Positions 10,316 through 20,803 of a stretch of 64,000 bases of DNA are shown here, in pieces. The first letter of the stretch is position 1; every line of letters starts with the position of its first letter. A program made the translations under genes and the position numbers. Source of the stretch: Pochonia chlamydosporia 170 (Eukaryota; Ascomycota; Sordariomycetes; Hypocreales; Clavicipitaceae); the NCBI RefSeq assembly GCF_001653235.2, contig NC_035792.1, positions 3,162,001-3,226,000 of the forward strand. Reading direction: 5' to 3'. The notes beneath the pieces are model-generated. The model was not told where the DNA came from. It saw nothing but the letters and a program-made list of their open reading frames with translations, and searched no databases.

Positions 10316-12630
10316 CTAGCTACAAAATTTCTGTGCAATTATTCCCAGGCCCTTGGCCACTCTTTCGATAGAGGCGATTTCCACCCATTCTTCCTTGGCG
10401 TGGAGCCCGTCGCCGGTTGGACCCCAGAGAAGCACGGGAATGTCTTTATCGGCCAGCAGAGCACAGTCAGTCCAGTACGGTCCTTTGCTGAACTTTGTCT
10501 TTCTTCCCAAAACTTGGCTAGTAACCTCGCCTACGAGGGCAGCGAACGGGTGCTCCGGCTCAATATTGAAAGGAGATCGGCTAAAAGTCACTCTCAAATC
10601 ATACCTAAAATCCTTTACCGACTTGGATAGGTTGCCCAGAATGGTTTGAAATTCTTGTCTCACCGACTCGACAGACTCGCCTGCGATAGTTCGACGCTCT
10701 ACCACCACAGTGCAAAGTGCTGGATATGAAGACTCCTCTTCACCACCCTTGATTGTTGACGCATGGACGCTTGGTGCGAGCAGAGGGTCGTCAAAACCTT
10801 GGCTTAACTTCTCCGAGTATCTGTCAAGTTCGACCAAGAAGTGCCCTGCCCGTGTAATGGCATCGATCCCAACTGTCGGCAGAGATCCATGCGATGCCAA
10901 GCCATGAATATCGACTTCTAACCAAACGAATCCCTTATGCGCGTGGATGATTTCTTCACCAGTTGGCTCATTAACAACAGCACCATCCGCTCTCCAGCCT
11001 GCTTCGAGAACTTGCTCCGTGCCTATACTGGTTGCTTCTTCATCGGCAACGCCAGTAAAGATGACATCCCCGCGCAGAGCTTGACCTTTGGCTGCGGCCA
11101 ACGCTGACATGGCAGCAGCTACTCCGCACTTCATGTCGTCGGCACCACGACCGTAGAGTTTCCCATCTTTGATCTCACCTCCAAGCGGGTCATCATCATA
11201 ACCAAGAGTGGTAACGGTATCAATATGCCCGTTAAACATGAGACTTTTGCCCCCTCCCGACCCTCTAACAACACCGACGATAGACGGCCGTCCCTTGGTT
11301 GGTTCGATCCAGTGAGCTTCAATATCGCGATGCTCAAGCCACGAGCCAATATAACGGGCAATGTCAGTCTCTCCCGGACCAGGGACGGAACCAAGTGCTG
11401 GATTGGACGAATCGATTCGGACGAGCGCTTGGGTCAATGCAACCGGATTATCCATCGATACGTCCATTGGAGTTCGATAACCTCTGACACCTTCAGTGCA
11501 CAGAAGAACAACAACAGAATCCTTTCCGAGACCCAAATTGGCCTTGTCTTCTTCTGTAAGCCGTCTGAGTGCAGCCAGCGGTGCTGCACCACATGGCCCG
11601 GCTGATACGTTTTGAGATTTGAGATATTGGGACGCCTGATGGCTTTCAAAATCGGACACTGTCAGACTTGCATCCACACCAGATTTCAGCAGTGGCCATG
11701 CAATAGGTGATAGTGTAGCGCAGTCCAGACCTGCCATAATAGTGGAATATGTCTGAACCGGAATCGGTTCCTTGGCTCTCAGACTCTTGTATAAGCAGGC
11801 TGCAGTGTCTGGCTCAACAGTCATTACTGCCGTCTTCTCACAACCGCTTCTCTTATAATGCGAAACGACCGCTTGTGCGAAGGACCCTACACCGACCGGG
11901 GAGATGACCAAATTTGCTTCAGCACCATTGAGCTGGACGTCAACCTCCCGCAGCATAGTCATGTACCCTTCAACAATCCACTGGGACAGAGAGTTAGACA
12001 CAGGAGCGAACACAATGCAGTGAATGGGAGACACACCTGAGGAATCTCTTTGTAATCGTCAAACGAATAATCCTGTACAAGAAGTCCATTGCTTGCCGCG
12101 CAAGCCTCTCGAGCAGTGTCCATGGCCTCGTCGTAGCCACTGATATTGACCACAACTTTGGCACCCTCTTCTTCTAACCGCTTCCTTGTCTCTGGAGGCA
12201 TGTCTGAAGGGACATGGATCTCCGCCGGAACACCCAAAAGAGATCCCATTCTTGCTACGGCTCGGCCATGATTCCCCTCACTCGCTGCAAACAAAGGAAT
12301 GGGATTTGGGGCCAGGGCATCCTTCACCAAGGACAAGTCGGCATCCAGAGGCAGATGAAGCTTTTGAGTTATGGCACGGAAAGTTCCCCACGAGGCACCG
12401 AGGATCTTGAAAGACGGAAGCCCAAATCTTGTACTTTCGTCCTTGAGATAGACAGCCTTGATACCGAGATCTTTGGCAACATCGTCAAGCTGCAACAACC
12501 TAGTGGGGCCATCAGGAAACTGACGATGAAACCTATCAATCAGCTTTGTGTCTTCGTCTGACAGGGAGCTGCCGGCACTCCAAGAGGCAGCATCAGGGTT
12601 GAGTTGCACAGCCCTTCGGAACGAGGCCAT
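10316..12630 (-). CDS. Fusion of a diaminopropionate ammonia-lyase-like PLP enzyme and an M20 metallopeptidase
   Basis: Exon 1 (12630-12037) and exon 2 (11980-10316) are joined across a 56-nt intron (donor GTGTGTC, branch TCTAAC, acceptor CCCAG), giving KEIPQ-WIVEGYMTM and 752 residues. Residues 1 to about 375 resemble diaminopropionate ammonia-lyases: a Lys in LPSFKILGASWG that should form the PLP Schiff base, ASEGNHGRAVA, and a phosphate-binding SPVGVGSF segment. Residues from about 380 onward are an M20 ArgE/DapE-type hydrolase: FNGHIDTVT (metal His and Asp), YGRGADDMKCG (bridging Asp), VADEEATS (catalytic and metal Glu) and a late His in GDGLHAKEEW. Both sets of catalytic residues look intact. 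In E. coli the separate genes ygeX (this lyase) and ygeY (an M20-type hydrolase) are neighbours, so the fusion suggests sequential action on an acylated or peptidic amino acid. The substrate is not known. Confidence 0.88.
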
Positions 12631-14040
12631 TTTAGTGGCTCGGACTCTGTCTGGGCAATGCGAGCGAATGAGGAATTGCGGAGACTGCGTCCAAGTTGTG
12701 TAACCGAAGAAGCCTTAGGGGATGTTGGTGTGGTAGAAGCACGATCTGGGAGTCGTTGCCCTTGCGCAACGTGTTTCCACAAACCTGACAGGCTTACACC
12801 ATCGAATAAAGAGACCAAGCAACTCTATGCTTGTTCACACAGAAACCACACGATATTTATCTATATCTGAGAGGGAGGATAAAGCTGTTTTTTTATTTAC
12901 AATAGGCGCCTTCTCCGCACAGAGCAGATGCGCCTTCTCAGCAAGCTGTGCCGCCTCGACGGAGCAAAAATGGATCTGTGACGGGCAGCGGGTTCCACGA
13001 TTGCGGAAGCTAAAACTAACACGTATCTTGGGGGCGTCCATAAGTGCGTATCATTCAGCTTCAAGCAGAGTAGTTGGTCAGTCTGTGGCAATTGCTACAG
13101 ACTCGTCACTGGCTATACTGATGCGAAAAGTGACTAACGGAAATGGGCTTGAGAGTGGCGACCCCGCCGCCAAGGGCTGTTGCTACATGAAATATCACGT
13201 CTTTACTTGACCCTGGAAAGCTAGTTGAAGACGGGGAAAAGAGCGAAGTTTGAAGGGTGAAGTGATGAAATACTTTGCATGGGCGATGGGCACCAACCAG
13301 CCGCCTCGGAGATCGGGGCGACATATTCTGTATTCCGCACTAAGATCTCAACTCATATGCAAATAGCCTGAGAGACGCCTGGGTCGTGGGATGGAGACGC
13401 TACGCAAAAGCTTAAGACTACGAGGAAGCGAGGTGGTATTGGTCCACGCAGAGCAGAAATCCATACTGCAAGATAAAAGAACCAGATGGCACTTCTGGCC
13501 ATTGAATGGTAGACATCTATCCACCTGATAATGGACGACTTGGAGGTCCCTTGTCTGAGTCGTGGTCTCCCCGACCACCGAGTGACCAGACCCATGGCTG
13601 GCGCCACAGATTGCATGCTGATGGCGCATTTGCTGCAGACATCAGCACAGAGCAAATTGACCCGTTGTCGGCCGGGCAGTCGACTGGAAACTGGAGACTG
13701 GATCATTCTCGAAAAGCCACCAGGCCGCATATTTCCAGCTGGATCCGTCGCTCATCCGGTCGCCGCCCGTCACGGACAAGGCGTAGGCATGTCAAGGGTC
13801 TCTCGCCGTCTGTCCGTCGTTCCGTCTCGTCCAATCCGACAAAATGAGCCTTGAGCCATGAGCCGTTCAGCCCAATTTTTCTCCCCTCTCCGTTCGGTGA
13901 GAACTTGAACATTGATTTTCTACTTGCGAAACAGGAAGCCTGTACGGATTTATCGCCTTCGCCATCAATTCACTTCCGTTTTGCTATGTAAGACGCCAAA
14001 TCCTGCTGACTCACCCGTCGTCTGTTCGTCTGGTGTGCAG
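12631..14040. other. Divergent intergenic region, lyase-peptidase gene and homeobox gene
   Basis: This 1.4-kb stretch contains the promoters of both flanking genes. Short frames on both strands overlap one another and carry no recognisable domain. Its right end contains the probable 5' UTR intron of the homeobox gene. Confidence 0.5.
13988..14040 (+). other. Probable 5' UTR intron directly before the homeobox gene start
   Basis: The donor GTAAGA at 13988, a CTGAC branch at about 14005 and the acceptor TGTGCAG ending at 14040 define a 53-nt intron. The ATG at 14041 is the first codon after it. Removing it puts the upstream open frame out of phase, which supports 14041 as the start rather than the longer non-ATG frame from 13912. 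Confidence 0.6.
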
Positions 14041-15717
14041 ATGCAGATGTCAGTCCACAATGATTTCTTCGTGGGCGCGGTCGACCCCACGGCGCAGGAG
14101 GGCGCAAATGACCACAATGACCACGGCCGAGTGTCAGGAACTTCGACTTCAACCGGCTTGGACTCGCCCCAAGGCATAATCGGTCCTGGCACGACTTCCG
14201 CTCCGTCTACTGCTACTGATTTGGATTGGTCCGATTCACTTTTGTTCGGTGCCGATATAGACGGCCAAGATGTCATCTCGCCGCAGTTTCATTCGGCCTT
14301 CCCCGGCTTTGAACCACACCAGGACCTGAACCTCACATTTCAGCCCCAAACAGTCGATTATTCCAATTCTGCCTTTCCTCTCTCTCTTCCTGTTGAGCAA
14401 CCAGCTTCCGGGTTAGAACACGCATCGTATCAAGAAGCTATGGAAGAGTTCTTTGCCAAGAATGGAGCTTGGCGGCCCCCGGAGCCATGCAACCACTGCA
14501 GGCGACTGCGTTTACAGTGTTTCATGCTGCAAACTACAGATGCGAATCCCAATCCCGTTAATTCTTGCTCCAGCTGCGTTGCGCTCTTCAGAAACTGCAG
14601 TCTAGCTGAAAGATCCAAGCGAGGTCACTCTCAATTTGAGACTTCTCGTCCAGTCATAGGGCACTTACACGGAGTCAATGAAGAAGAGAATCAGTTGACA
14701 TGGGACCAATTCTCCCAGCCTACGGCTGGTCAACCATCTGGTACAGTTCCTATGCCTTCAATCACGAGTAAGCGATCTAGCTCTCGTTCTGTTCGGAAGA
14801 CGCAGATCCTTCGAGACTGGTTCGCCGTCAATATTCAGCATCCGTATCCCACGGATGATGAGAAGACCACCCTAGCAGAGCAATCCGGTTTAAGCAGAAC
14901 TCAGGTTATCAACTGGTTCACGAATGCCAGACGGCGCCACCGGCTGTCTACTCAACCAATGGTCAACAATGCAACCTTCCGTGCAGGATCGCCCATGCCG
15001 CGCTCCCTCCTGTCGAGCATGACGCCCTTTGAGCGTTGGAAGCACTCGCCACCGGACAGCGAACCAGTATCAGAGGCTGCCATCCAAGAAGCAATCAGCT
15101 TCAGCGCAAACAAACACGAAGGTAGTGTGCCTGGTGATGCTGATGATTTAGGGTCCTCGGCTAGCACAGATTCAATGCTGTATTCCCGTTCTGCCTTGCA
15201 TTACTCTTCTGACGGGTCCTTATCCAATTACTCCCACGCTTCTGGTAATAGTGATGCCGTACACTCAGGAAGAAGTTCAGAGGATCGCTCCCATCCTGCA
15301 TGGGTCAAGTCAGCATCCGCAAGATCAAAACGGTCAAAGGCTCGCACCTTTATCTGTAGTTACTGCTCACGCAGCTTCAACAAGAAATACGACTGGCTGC
15401 GGCATGAGCGTTCGGTCCATGCACCTGGGGACACGTCTTGGGTGTGTGCCATTCCTTTACCCCCGGAGCAATCCTATATTATCTGGAGGCTTGGCCAAAC
15501 GCAGGCAGAGTGTATCTTTTGCGGACAGGCATCCCCGACAGAAGAGCATTTCCAATCCCACGAGTTTGAATCATGTGCCAAGCGTGCTGTCCAGGACCGA
15601 AGCTTTACCAGAAAGGACCACATGTGGCAGCATCTATATAAATTCCATGGATGTCGAAAGTGGGAAGGCTGGAAACCGGATGTCAACCTGCTCATGCACA
15701 AATCTGGAGGGGCATGA
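14041..15717 (+). CDS. Homeobox (TALE/KN-type) and C2H2 zinc-finger transcription factor
   Basis: A single coding exon encodes 558 residues from MQMSVHNDFF. A Cys-rich segment at about 149-185 (CNHCRRLRLQC, later CSSCVALFRNC) resembles a fungal Zn-cluster but is not canonical. A homeodomain at about 251-302 carries the TALE-like insertion HPYPTDDEK and the recognition-helix signature VINWFTNARRRH. A C2H2 finger lies at about 436-461 (FICSYCSRSF to RHERSVH). Two further Cys/His-rich elements follow (CIFCGQASPTEEHFQSHEF and FTRKDHMWQHLYKFHGC). This homeobox-plus-C2H2 architecture is known from Pezizomycotina regulators of development and conidiation; the specific targets are not predictable. 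The Ser/Pro/Asp-rich N-terminus may act in activation. The C-terminus may be shortened (see findings). Confidence 0.88.
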   Translation: MQMSVHNDFFVGAVDPTAQEGANDHNDHGRVSGTSTSTGLDSPQGIIGPGTTSAPSTATDLDWSDSLLFGADIDGQDVISPQFHSAFPGFEPHQDLNLTFQPQTVDYSNSAFPLSLPVEQPASGLEHASYQEAMEEFFAKNGAWRPPEPCNHCRRLRLQCFMLQTTDANPNPVNSCSSCVALFRNCSLAERSKRGHSQFETSRPVIGHLHGVNEEENQLTWDQFSQPTAGQPSGTVPMPSITSKRSSSRSVRKTQILRDWFAVNIQHPYPTDDEKTTLAEQSGLSRTQVINWFTNARRRHRLSTQPMVNNATFRAGSPMPRSLLSSMTPFERWKHSPPDSEPVSEAAIQEAISFSANKHEGSVPGDADDLGSSASTDSMLYSRSALHYSSDGSLSNYSHASGNSDAVHSGRSSEDRSHPAWVKSASARSKRSKARTFICSYCSRSFNKKYDWLRHERSVHAPGDTSWVCAIPLPPEQSYIIWRLGQTQAECIFCGQASPTEEHFQSHEFESCAKRAVQDRSFTRKDHMWQHLYKFHGCRKWEGWKPDVNLLMHKSGGA

Positions 15718-16682
15718 AAGTGAATGATTCCCTGGATGTCGTGCGACTTTGGGAAGCTTTCTCGGTACAGCGTAATGATGGGCTACTGGCCAATCTTAAC
15801 CACCATGTCAGCCATTGTGTCGGCTCCGAGCCTTGGTTTCCACCTTCTGACCATTTGAAGATCGTCAACGAGCTGCGAGAAGATGGCCGTGGAGCTCGAA
15901 GACAAATCGAAATGTCCCGCACAAGGTTGAATAGACGAGGTACAGAAGTTGTCCTGTACGCTGTCATAAAATGTCGTGTAACTAGAGGGCGGAGGGCGTA
16001 CCACGCTCAACGACGCTTGTAGTACACCGGTCATATCCTACAACAAGTGGCTCACCGCAAAAAGAAACAGCAGTTGGACATGCATTGCCCGGTGCTATGA
16101 ATGGCATTCTCTGCAAGGAGTGCCATCTGTGCCACTTGGGACTTGTGTGGAGGGATCACTCTGCTACGCATATGATGTAAGAGCTGATGGAAAGGAACCC
16201 AACACATGTACATGAGCGGGTTCGGATCGGATGATTAAAGACATGAGTAGATGATTGATGCATTTGAAGAACCTTGCTGTCGTTGAATTATCTCTCTCAC
16301 TCTATTTAGGCGCCTTGTTTTATCTATGTTAGAGGCTGGCCGGAGATATTCAACTTACAAAAGACGTACATATTCTACATTTTTTTTTAGTATCAGTATT
16401 GAAACTCGGGTATTCAGCACGCGTATGTGACATTTTTGCTCTTTATAGACTGAGTACTAGGGAAACACAACACTGGCAGCAAGGGCGAATACTGGTGTCC
16501 ATGTACGCGAATATATACAGCGAATATAAATTTATCCAAAGACACACAAACATCGAGTATGTACGTAGAAAATATATACAGTTGAAATATGTCCTTCAAT
16601 CCACCTATGTACAGCCTCTCAATCAAGCGAGTGAACATTCTCAGTACACCATTTTTGCCACACTCTCCACCCGGTAGCCAAT
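15718..16682. other. Intergenic region between the homeobox gene and the thaumatin gene
   Basis: The first 300 bases keep a coding-like frame (15651-16022) that does not connect to the homeobox frame by an obvious splice. The remainder is AT-rich (16380-16620), with microsatellite-like ATATA stretches and no supported gene. Confidence 0.4.
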
Positions 16683-17601
16683 TTACCAGTGTGCCTGGGC
16701 AGGATTCGCAGGACACGCCTTTCCAATACAGCAAGTATACTGCTCCTTGGGACACTTCCCATTAAGTTGATTGGCATTACTGTCGTTGGGATAGACGTAG
16801 GGCCCTGCGTAGCCGTGGCACGGCTTGAAGAATTCGGTGGCAGTGTCGGGACCACCGCGATGAGGATTCTTGCACGAGTTTTGACCATTGCGATTCTACA
16901 AACGTTAGGACATGGGTTACACAAGCAGAAAGTATACCTTACAGGGCACTTATGCAGGGCATTGAGGTCCTTGTTGCAACCGACGGTGATTTTGTTCTCG
17001 TTGCACCAGCATACAAGAGGAAGTGAAAAGCCGTTTCTGACAAGTCAGTCTTATGTTGCATAACTACAGGTGTGTACTTACACGTAGCTTATGTTAATGT
17101 CGCCCTGGACCTTGCCAAACTGTTTCATAAAACTAGCCTCAATGAGAGACTCATCACCGGTGGTATCAGAGCTACACAGTCAGTACACATCACATATGTT
17201 GTTACAAGAAGAACTCACAATTTCGCATCATTGACAGCAACGTTGCCACTCCACCCCTCCTTGACGACAAACACGCTCTTGTCACCGTTCTTCATTTTAC
17301 CGGGTTTCGTGTTCCCCGAGACAGGTTTCGGTGCGCCCCGGGCATCAACATGGATTGTCGAAACTTCCTTGCCGTACTTGTTGATGACGGTTACGGTCAT
17401 GAGCTTCGCGACGGCGGCTTCAACATCTTCTGGGGAGGGACCGGCCGTTGCTTCAGGGGGGAGATCTAGGGCGCCGCCGATGGCAGTTCCAAGGGGGAGG
17501 GTACGACGGATAGAAACTTCTACGGGTTCGGTGGGAGTGGCGATGGGAGATGCCAGAGCGAGGGTGAGTAGAGAAAGTAGAGAGAGTGTGAGTTTGGACA
17601 T
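16683..17601 (-). CDS. Secreted thaumatin-like protein (CetA/CalA-like)
   Basis: Four exons: 17601-17219, 17171-17082, 17036-16943 and 16895-16683. The introns are 45-47 nt with good donors (GTGAGT, GTAAGT, GTAAGG), and the product has 259 residues. The N-terminus is a signal peptide (MSKLTLSLLSLLTLALASP). A propeptide-like segment precedes a beta-rich domain beginning near MTVTVINKYGKEVSTIHVDA. Typical fungal thaumatin elements follow: FVVKEGWSGNVAVND, VQGDINISYVNGFSLPLVCW, and FFKPCHGYAGPYVYPNDSN. Ten cysteines are concentrated in the C-terminal half (CWC, GCNKD, HKC, SCKN, KPC, GKC, CC, AC), consistent with disulphide bonds. Aspergillus CetA and CalA are the nearest group I can name; they are cell-wall or secreted proteins linked to germination. 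Function here is inferred from that resemblance only. Confidence 0.78.
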
Positions 17602-18755
17602 GTTTGCGGTTGTGTTGTAGGTGTTTCTTGACTTGGTGGTTTCATATGAAGCAGTTTTTATTTCATACGAGGCAGTTTATATAGTTTTCTTGGGGTTTAA
17701 TACCCCTGTATATTGAGATTGCACTCGGCCTTAACTCGATAGAACTCATCCTTTGCTTACCATTCTTCCGGGGTGTTGCGAGATAGGCTGTAAGTGTGAG
17801 AGGTGTGAGTTCTAGAACATGGTTTTGACGGGAGAATAACTCCGAGTATGGGATTAGGGAATCCTGTTTATTGAGCCGAGTTTTCTGGAACAAGGGGTTG
17901 GAATTCGTAACGTCGTACTGGGGAGATGCTACATTGCTGATGTGGGAGGAGTTGAATATGATGCTGGTTGTGATTACATGGTATCTAGTTTCTTGGCGGT
18001 ATTGGTTCTAGTTAGAGCATCTAATGATAGATAATCACCTCAACTTGTATGAACTTTTCATACTGGACCGTAGTGGCAGTGCAAAGTTTAGTTGTAAAAT
18101 GCCATTCGAAATAGACAGTTGACTATTCACATCCACGCGGACATCCTGCACAACACGGCCCAACATCAATTCATACGCAGCGCGCACCAATCGGACCTTA
18201 ACAAAAGTCTGTACACTCGGATGGTTGAAGAGAAGAAAAAAAATCCTGCGCATCCTTCGTGAGACGCGGGCCTGTTCCTGACGATCCATCGTGCGAGCTG
18301 GACGCTTATGCAGGGCAAACGGCCATTCGGGTGTAAGTCGTTGGTTTGGTTGTCAGTTTGGCTCCACATGGACCGCTGACCGGCCACGAGTTGCGGAAAG
18401 GATTCATACAATGGATTGTGTGTCGAATGTGCGTGGTTAGATTGGTGGTTTAGTTTGCTGGTTCTTTGTGTTTTGACAGCGGGCGGGCGATGAAACCGTT
18501 TTGAGAAGCACGTTTGTGTGGTTGGATCTGGATGGAGCTGAATGAGTCCACAACGTTTACTTGGACTGAATGCTTTGGATCTGGGAATCAGTAAGTACCT
18601 AGGTAGTCAGATGCTGAGTATGTAATATTCATCTGCTGAAATGTTCTTAATAACACAGTCTGTTACACTCTGCCCAGCAAAAAAGCCAACACCATCACGC
18701 CCACGTAATGTAAGCCGTTCATCCATGAGACTCACTCACTCGCTCGCTCGCTCGC
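17602..18755. other. Intergenic region
   Basis: This is upstream sequence of the thaumatin-like gene and 3' flank of the GNAT gene. It contains an ACCTAGGT palindrome near 18597 and a CTCG tandem run near 18733-18757. No supportable gene is seen. Confidence 0.45.
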
Positions 18756-19292
18756 TCATCCCATCTCACCCAAAGTCTTAACCATAACCCAGTCCTTCAA
18801 CAAAGAACTCCCCAACCTAAACTGCATCTCCCCACGCACCGCATACCCTGCCCTCTCATACATCTTCTCCGCCCGCGGATTGCGCTCCCACGACGCCAAC
18901 CACATGTGCCTGAAGCCCAAGTCCACCGCCTCACTCTCCGCTTGGGTCATCAAAATTCTCCCAATCCCAAGGTCCTGGCATTTCTCGCTGACGTATAGCC
19001 GTTGCAACTGAATTTTGTGATCAAGGTGGTCGATGCAGGGCTCTGATGTGCCGCGTGTTAGTTGGATGAAACCAACTAGTTCGTCGTTCTTTGTGGCTAC
19101 GATGAAGGACATGGATGGGTTTTCCAAGTCTTTGATTATGCTGGGGACTGAATAGGAGGTAGATAGATAGGTCGCCAGATCGTCTTGCGGCATGAGAGAT
19201 GAGAAGGAGTGGGTGAAGACGCGGGTGCCGAGGGCGGAAATGGTCGTGGCGTCTTGCACTTTTCCTGGTCGTAGGGAGATTTGGTCTGACAT
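18756..19292 (-). CDS. GNAT-family N-acetyltransferase
   Basis: A single exon encodes 178 residues. The only ATG in frame that fits is at 19292 (MSDQISLRPGKVQDA); the open frame extends 11 codons upstream but begins with GTG. The acetyl-CoA binding motif A is clear: IQLQRLYVSEKCQDLGIGRI, with the Q/RxxGxG/A-type loop DLGIGR, followed by ASWERNPRAEKMYERAGYAV, the motif-B helix typical of GNATs. The length and layout match small bacterial and fungal PaiA/spermidine-acetyltransferase-like members. The acceptor substrate cannot be told from sequence. It lies 320 bp downstream of the dehydrogenase gene on the same strand. Confidence 0.87.
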   Translation of the reverse strand: MSDQISLRPGKVQDATTISALGTRVFTHSFSSLMPQDDLATYLSTSYSVPSIIKDLENPSMSFIVATKNDELVGFIQLTRGTSEPCIDHLDHKIQLQRLYVSEKCQDLGIGRILMTQAESEAVDLGFRHMWLASWERNPRAEKMYERAGYAVRGEMQFRLGSSLLKDWVMVKTLGEMG

Positions 19293-19612
19293 GTTGTGAG
19301 TTGTAGAGACAGGATCACGACTCACGAGGTAGGAGAAAAGACTCAGTCTTGGGCCTCAATTGCATCATTGTCCAAGAGAAAGTCAAAGCCAAGTGTTGGC
19401 ACTTAGTCAGCGTTTGTGGAGCGCCGTTTTGGATTCATTCCGCGTCAACTTGGAACTGGGCTAAGTTCCAAGCTGTTAACGGTGGGACACTTGCCATGTG
19501 AAGGTCGTTGTGAGGCCGGTTGTGCGGTTGCGATGGTTCACTCGCAATCACCAGTTTGCACCCTCTGCGCCATTTCAGCTTGCTACACCATTGCTTAGAT
19601 TCATTTGTTATA
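19293..19612. other. Short intergenic region
   Basis: This 320-bp spacer lies between two minus-strand genes, and the GNAT promoter must be in it. I see no distinctive site. Confidence 0.4.
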
Positions 19613-20803
19613 CTACACAAGCCTGTGTAATACCTCCTTTCCAGCCAACCACCTCTCCACATTCTCTGCCGTCTCAGCATACCAGTTATTCATCAAACCT
19701 TCCTCGACATATCCCATATGCGGTGTCACAAGCACCTTGCTTCGGCCGTCTCGACCCCAATTCTGAGATCTCCACGGGCTGTCAGCTGGTAAGGGCTCGT
19801 ACTCAAACGTGTCAAGACCGATTCCACGTATTTTGCCTTCTTCTGCAGCGTGTAGCAGGTCATTCTCACTTATGAGCGGCCCGCGAGAAGTATTCACCAG
19901 CAGCGCAGTCCTTTTCATCATGTCTAGTTCCCTCCTAGACACCAAATCTTTGGAACGTTCGCTGAGGACATAGTGCAAAGACACCACGTCGGATTTCTGA
20001 AAGAGCTCGTCTTTGCTCACAACTTGGAAGGTCTTGCTACCATCTTCAGACTCCGTAGGCAGACTCAGACCCTTGGCAATGGTGTCTGCTTTTTCTTGTG
20101 TAAGACTCTGACTCCAGCACACGACCTTCATCCCGAAAGCGATTATGCCTGCCCTTGCAACAGAAGCACCCAGCCGGCCCATGCCGAGCACACCAAGCGT
20201 CTTCCCAGGCAAACCCATTGCCATGCCAGTCTGCCAACCGCCCGACTTTACGGAAGCATCGTCAAATGCCACATTCCGTGCTAGTGCTAGAATCATAGCC
20301 CATGTGTGATGTGTAGTAGGATGATTGCCTCCCTTGCGGATGTCCTGTCCTTTCTTAGACTCGGGGATCTTGCTGTCAGTCCGGCCCTTTCCTGGTGCTG
20401 CTACTACCGTTATTCCCAACTTTTTGGCAGCTTCGAGATCAAACGTCTCGAATTGAGTTCCGGTGCAGAGGAGAAATTTCAGATTGGGAAGTTCTTGGAG
20501 AAGAGAGGCTGGAAAAGGTGTTCTCTCTCGCATGGTTGAGATGGCCGTAAAGGGCTTGAGATTTTCAATGAGAGCTCGACGTTCCTGGGGAGTTTGCTGG
20601 GGCATGGGTGTTTTAAAAACATCGATCGTAATATCAGATCGGGGGATGTGATCAAAGTGAGGAGTGGAAATGGAGAGGTAGTCATCAATGATGGCTAAGG
20701 AGGGTAATGATTTTGAATTTGTCGTGTATTGTAAACGTGAACTTTGCGTAAATGGGTTCATTATCTGAACAGGCACGCGTGCCTGCGTCTTGATAGCTTG
20801 CAT
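19613..20803 (-). CDS. D-isomer-specific 2-hydroxyacid dehydrogenase
   Basis: A single exon encodes 396 residues with an ATG at 20803; a second Met 15 codons in (MNPFTQSS) is possible. The N-terminal catalytic lobe contains LKFLLCTGTQFETFDLEAA. The Rossmann fold has LGVLGMGRLGASVA (GxGxxG). The catalytic residues expected of the family are present: Arg in VNTSRGPLI, Glu in GIGLDTFEYEPL and His in VTPHMGYVEEG. The family oxidises or reduces 2-hydroxy/2-keto acids with NAD(P), for example glyoxylate/hydroxypyruvate or phosphoglycerate. The substrate is not determinable here. A 20-residue Lys/Gly-rich insertion (KGRTDSKIPESKKGQDIRKG) sits before the NAD domain; it has no obvious splice consensus, so I read it as a real loop. 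Confidence 0.92.
   Translation of the reverse strand: MQAIKTQARVPVQIMNPFTQSSRLQYTTNSKSLPSLAIIDDYLSISTPHFDHIPRSDITIDVFKTPMPQQTPQERRALIENLKPFTAISTMRERTPFPASLLQELPNLKFLLCTGTQFETFDLEAAKKLGITVVAAPGKGRTDSKIPESKKGQDIRKGGNHPTTHHTWAMILALARNVAFDDASVKSGGWQTGMAMGLPGKTLGVLGMGRLGASVARAGIIAFGMKVVCWSQSLTQEKADTIAKGLSLPTESEDGSKTFQVVSKDELFQKSDVVSLHYVLSERSKDLVSRRELDMMKRTALLVNTSRGPLISENDLLHAAEEGKIRGIGLDTFEYEPLPADSPWRSQNWGRDGRSKVLVTPHMGYVEEGLMNNWYAETAENVERWLAGKEVLHRLV

Noticed and set aside
13912..14040. N-terminal extension of the homeobox protein
   Set aside because: It begins with TTG rather than ATG and crosses a consensus 53-nt intron that would put it out of frame; the start at 14041 is better.
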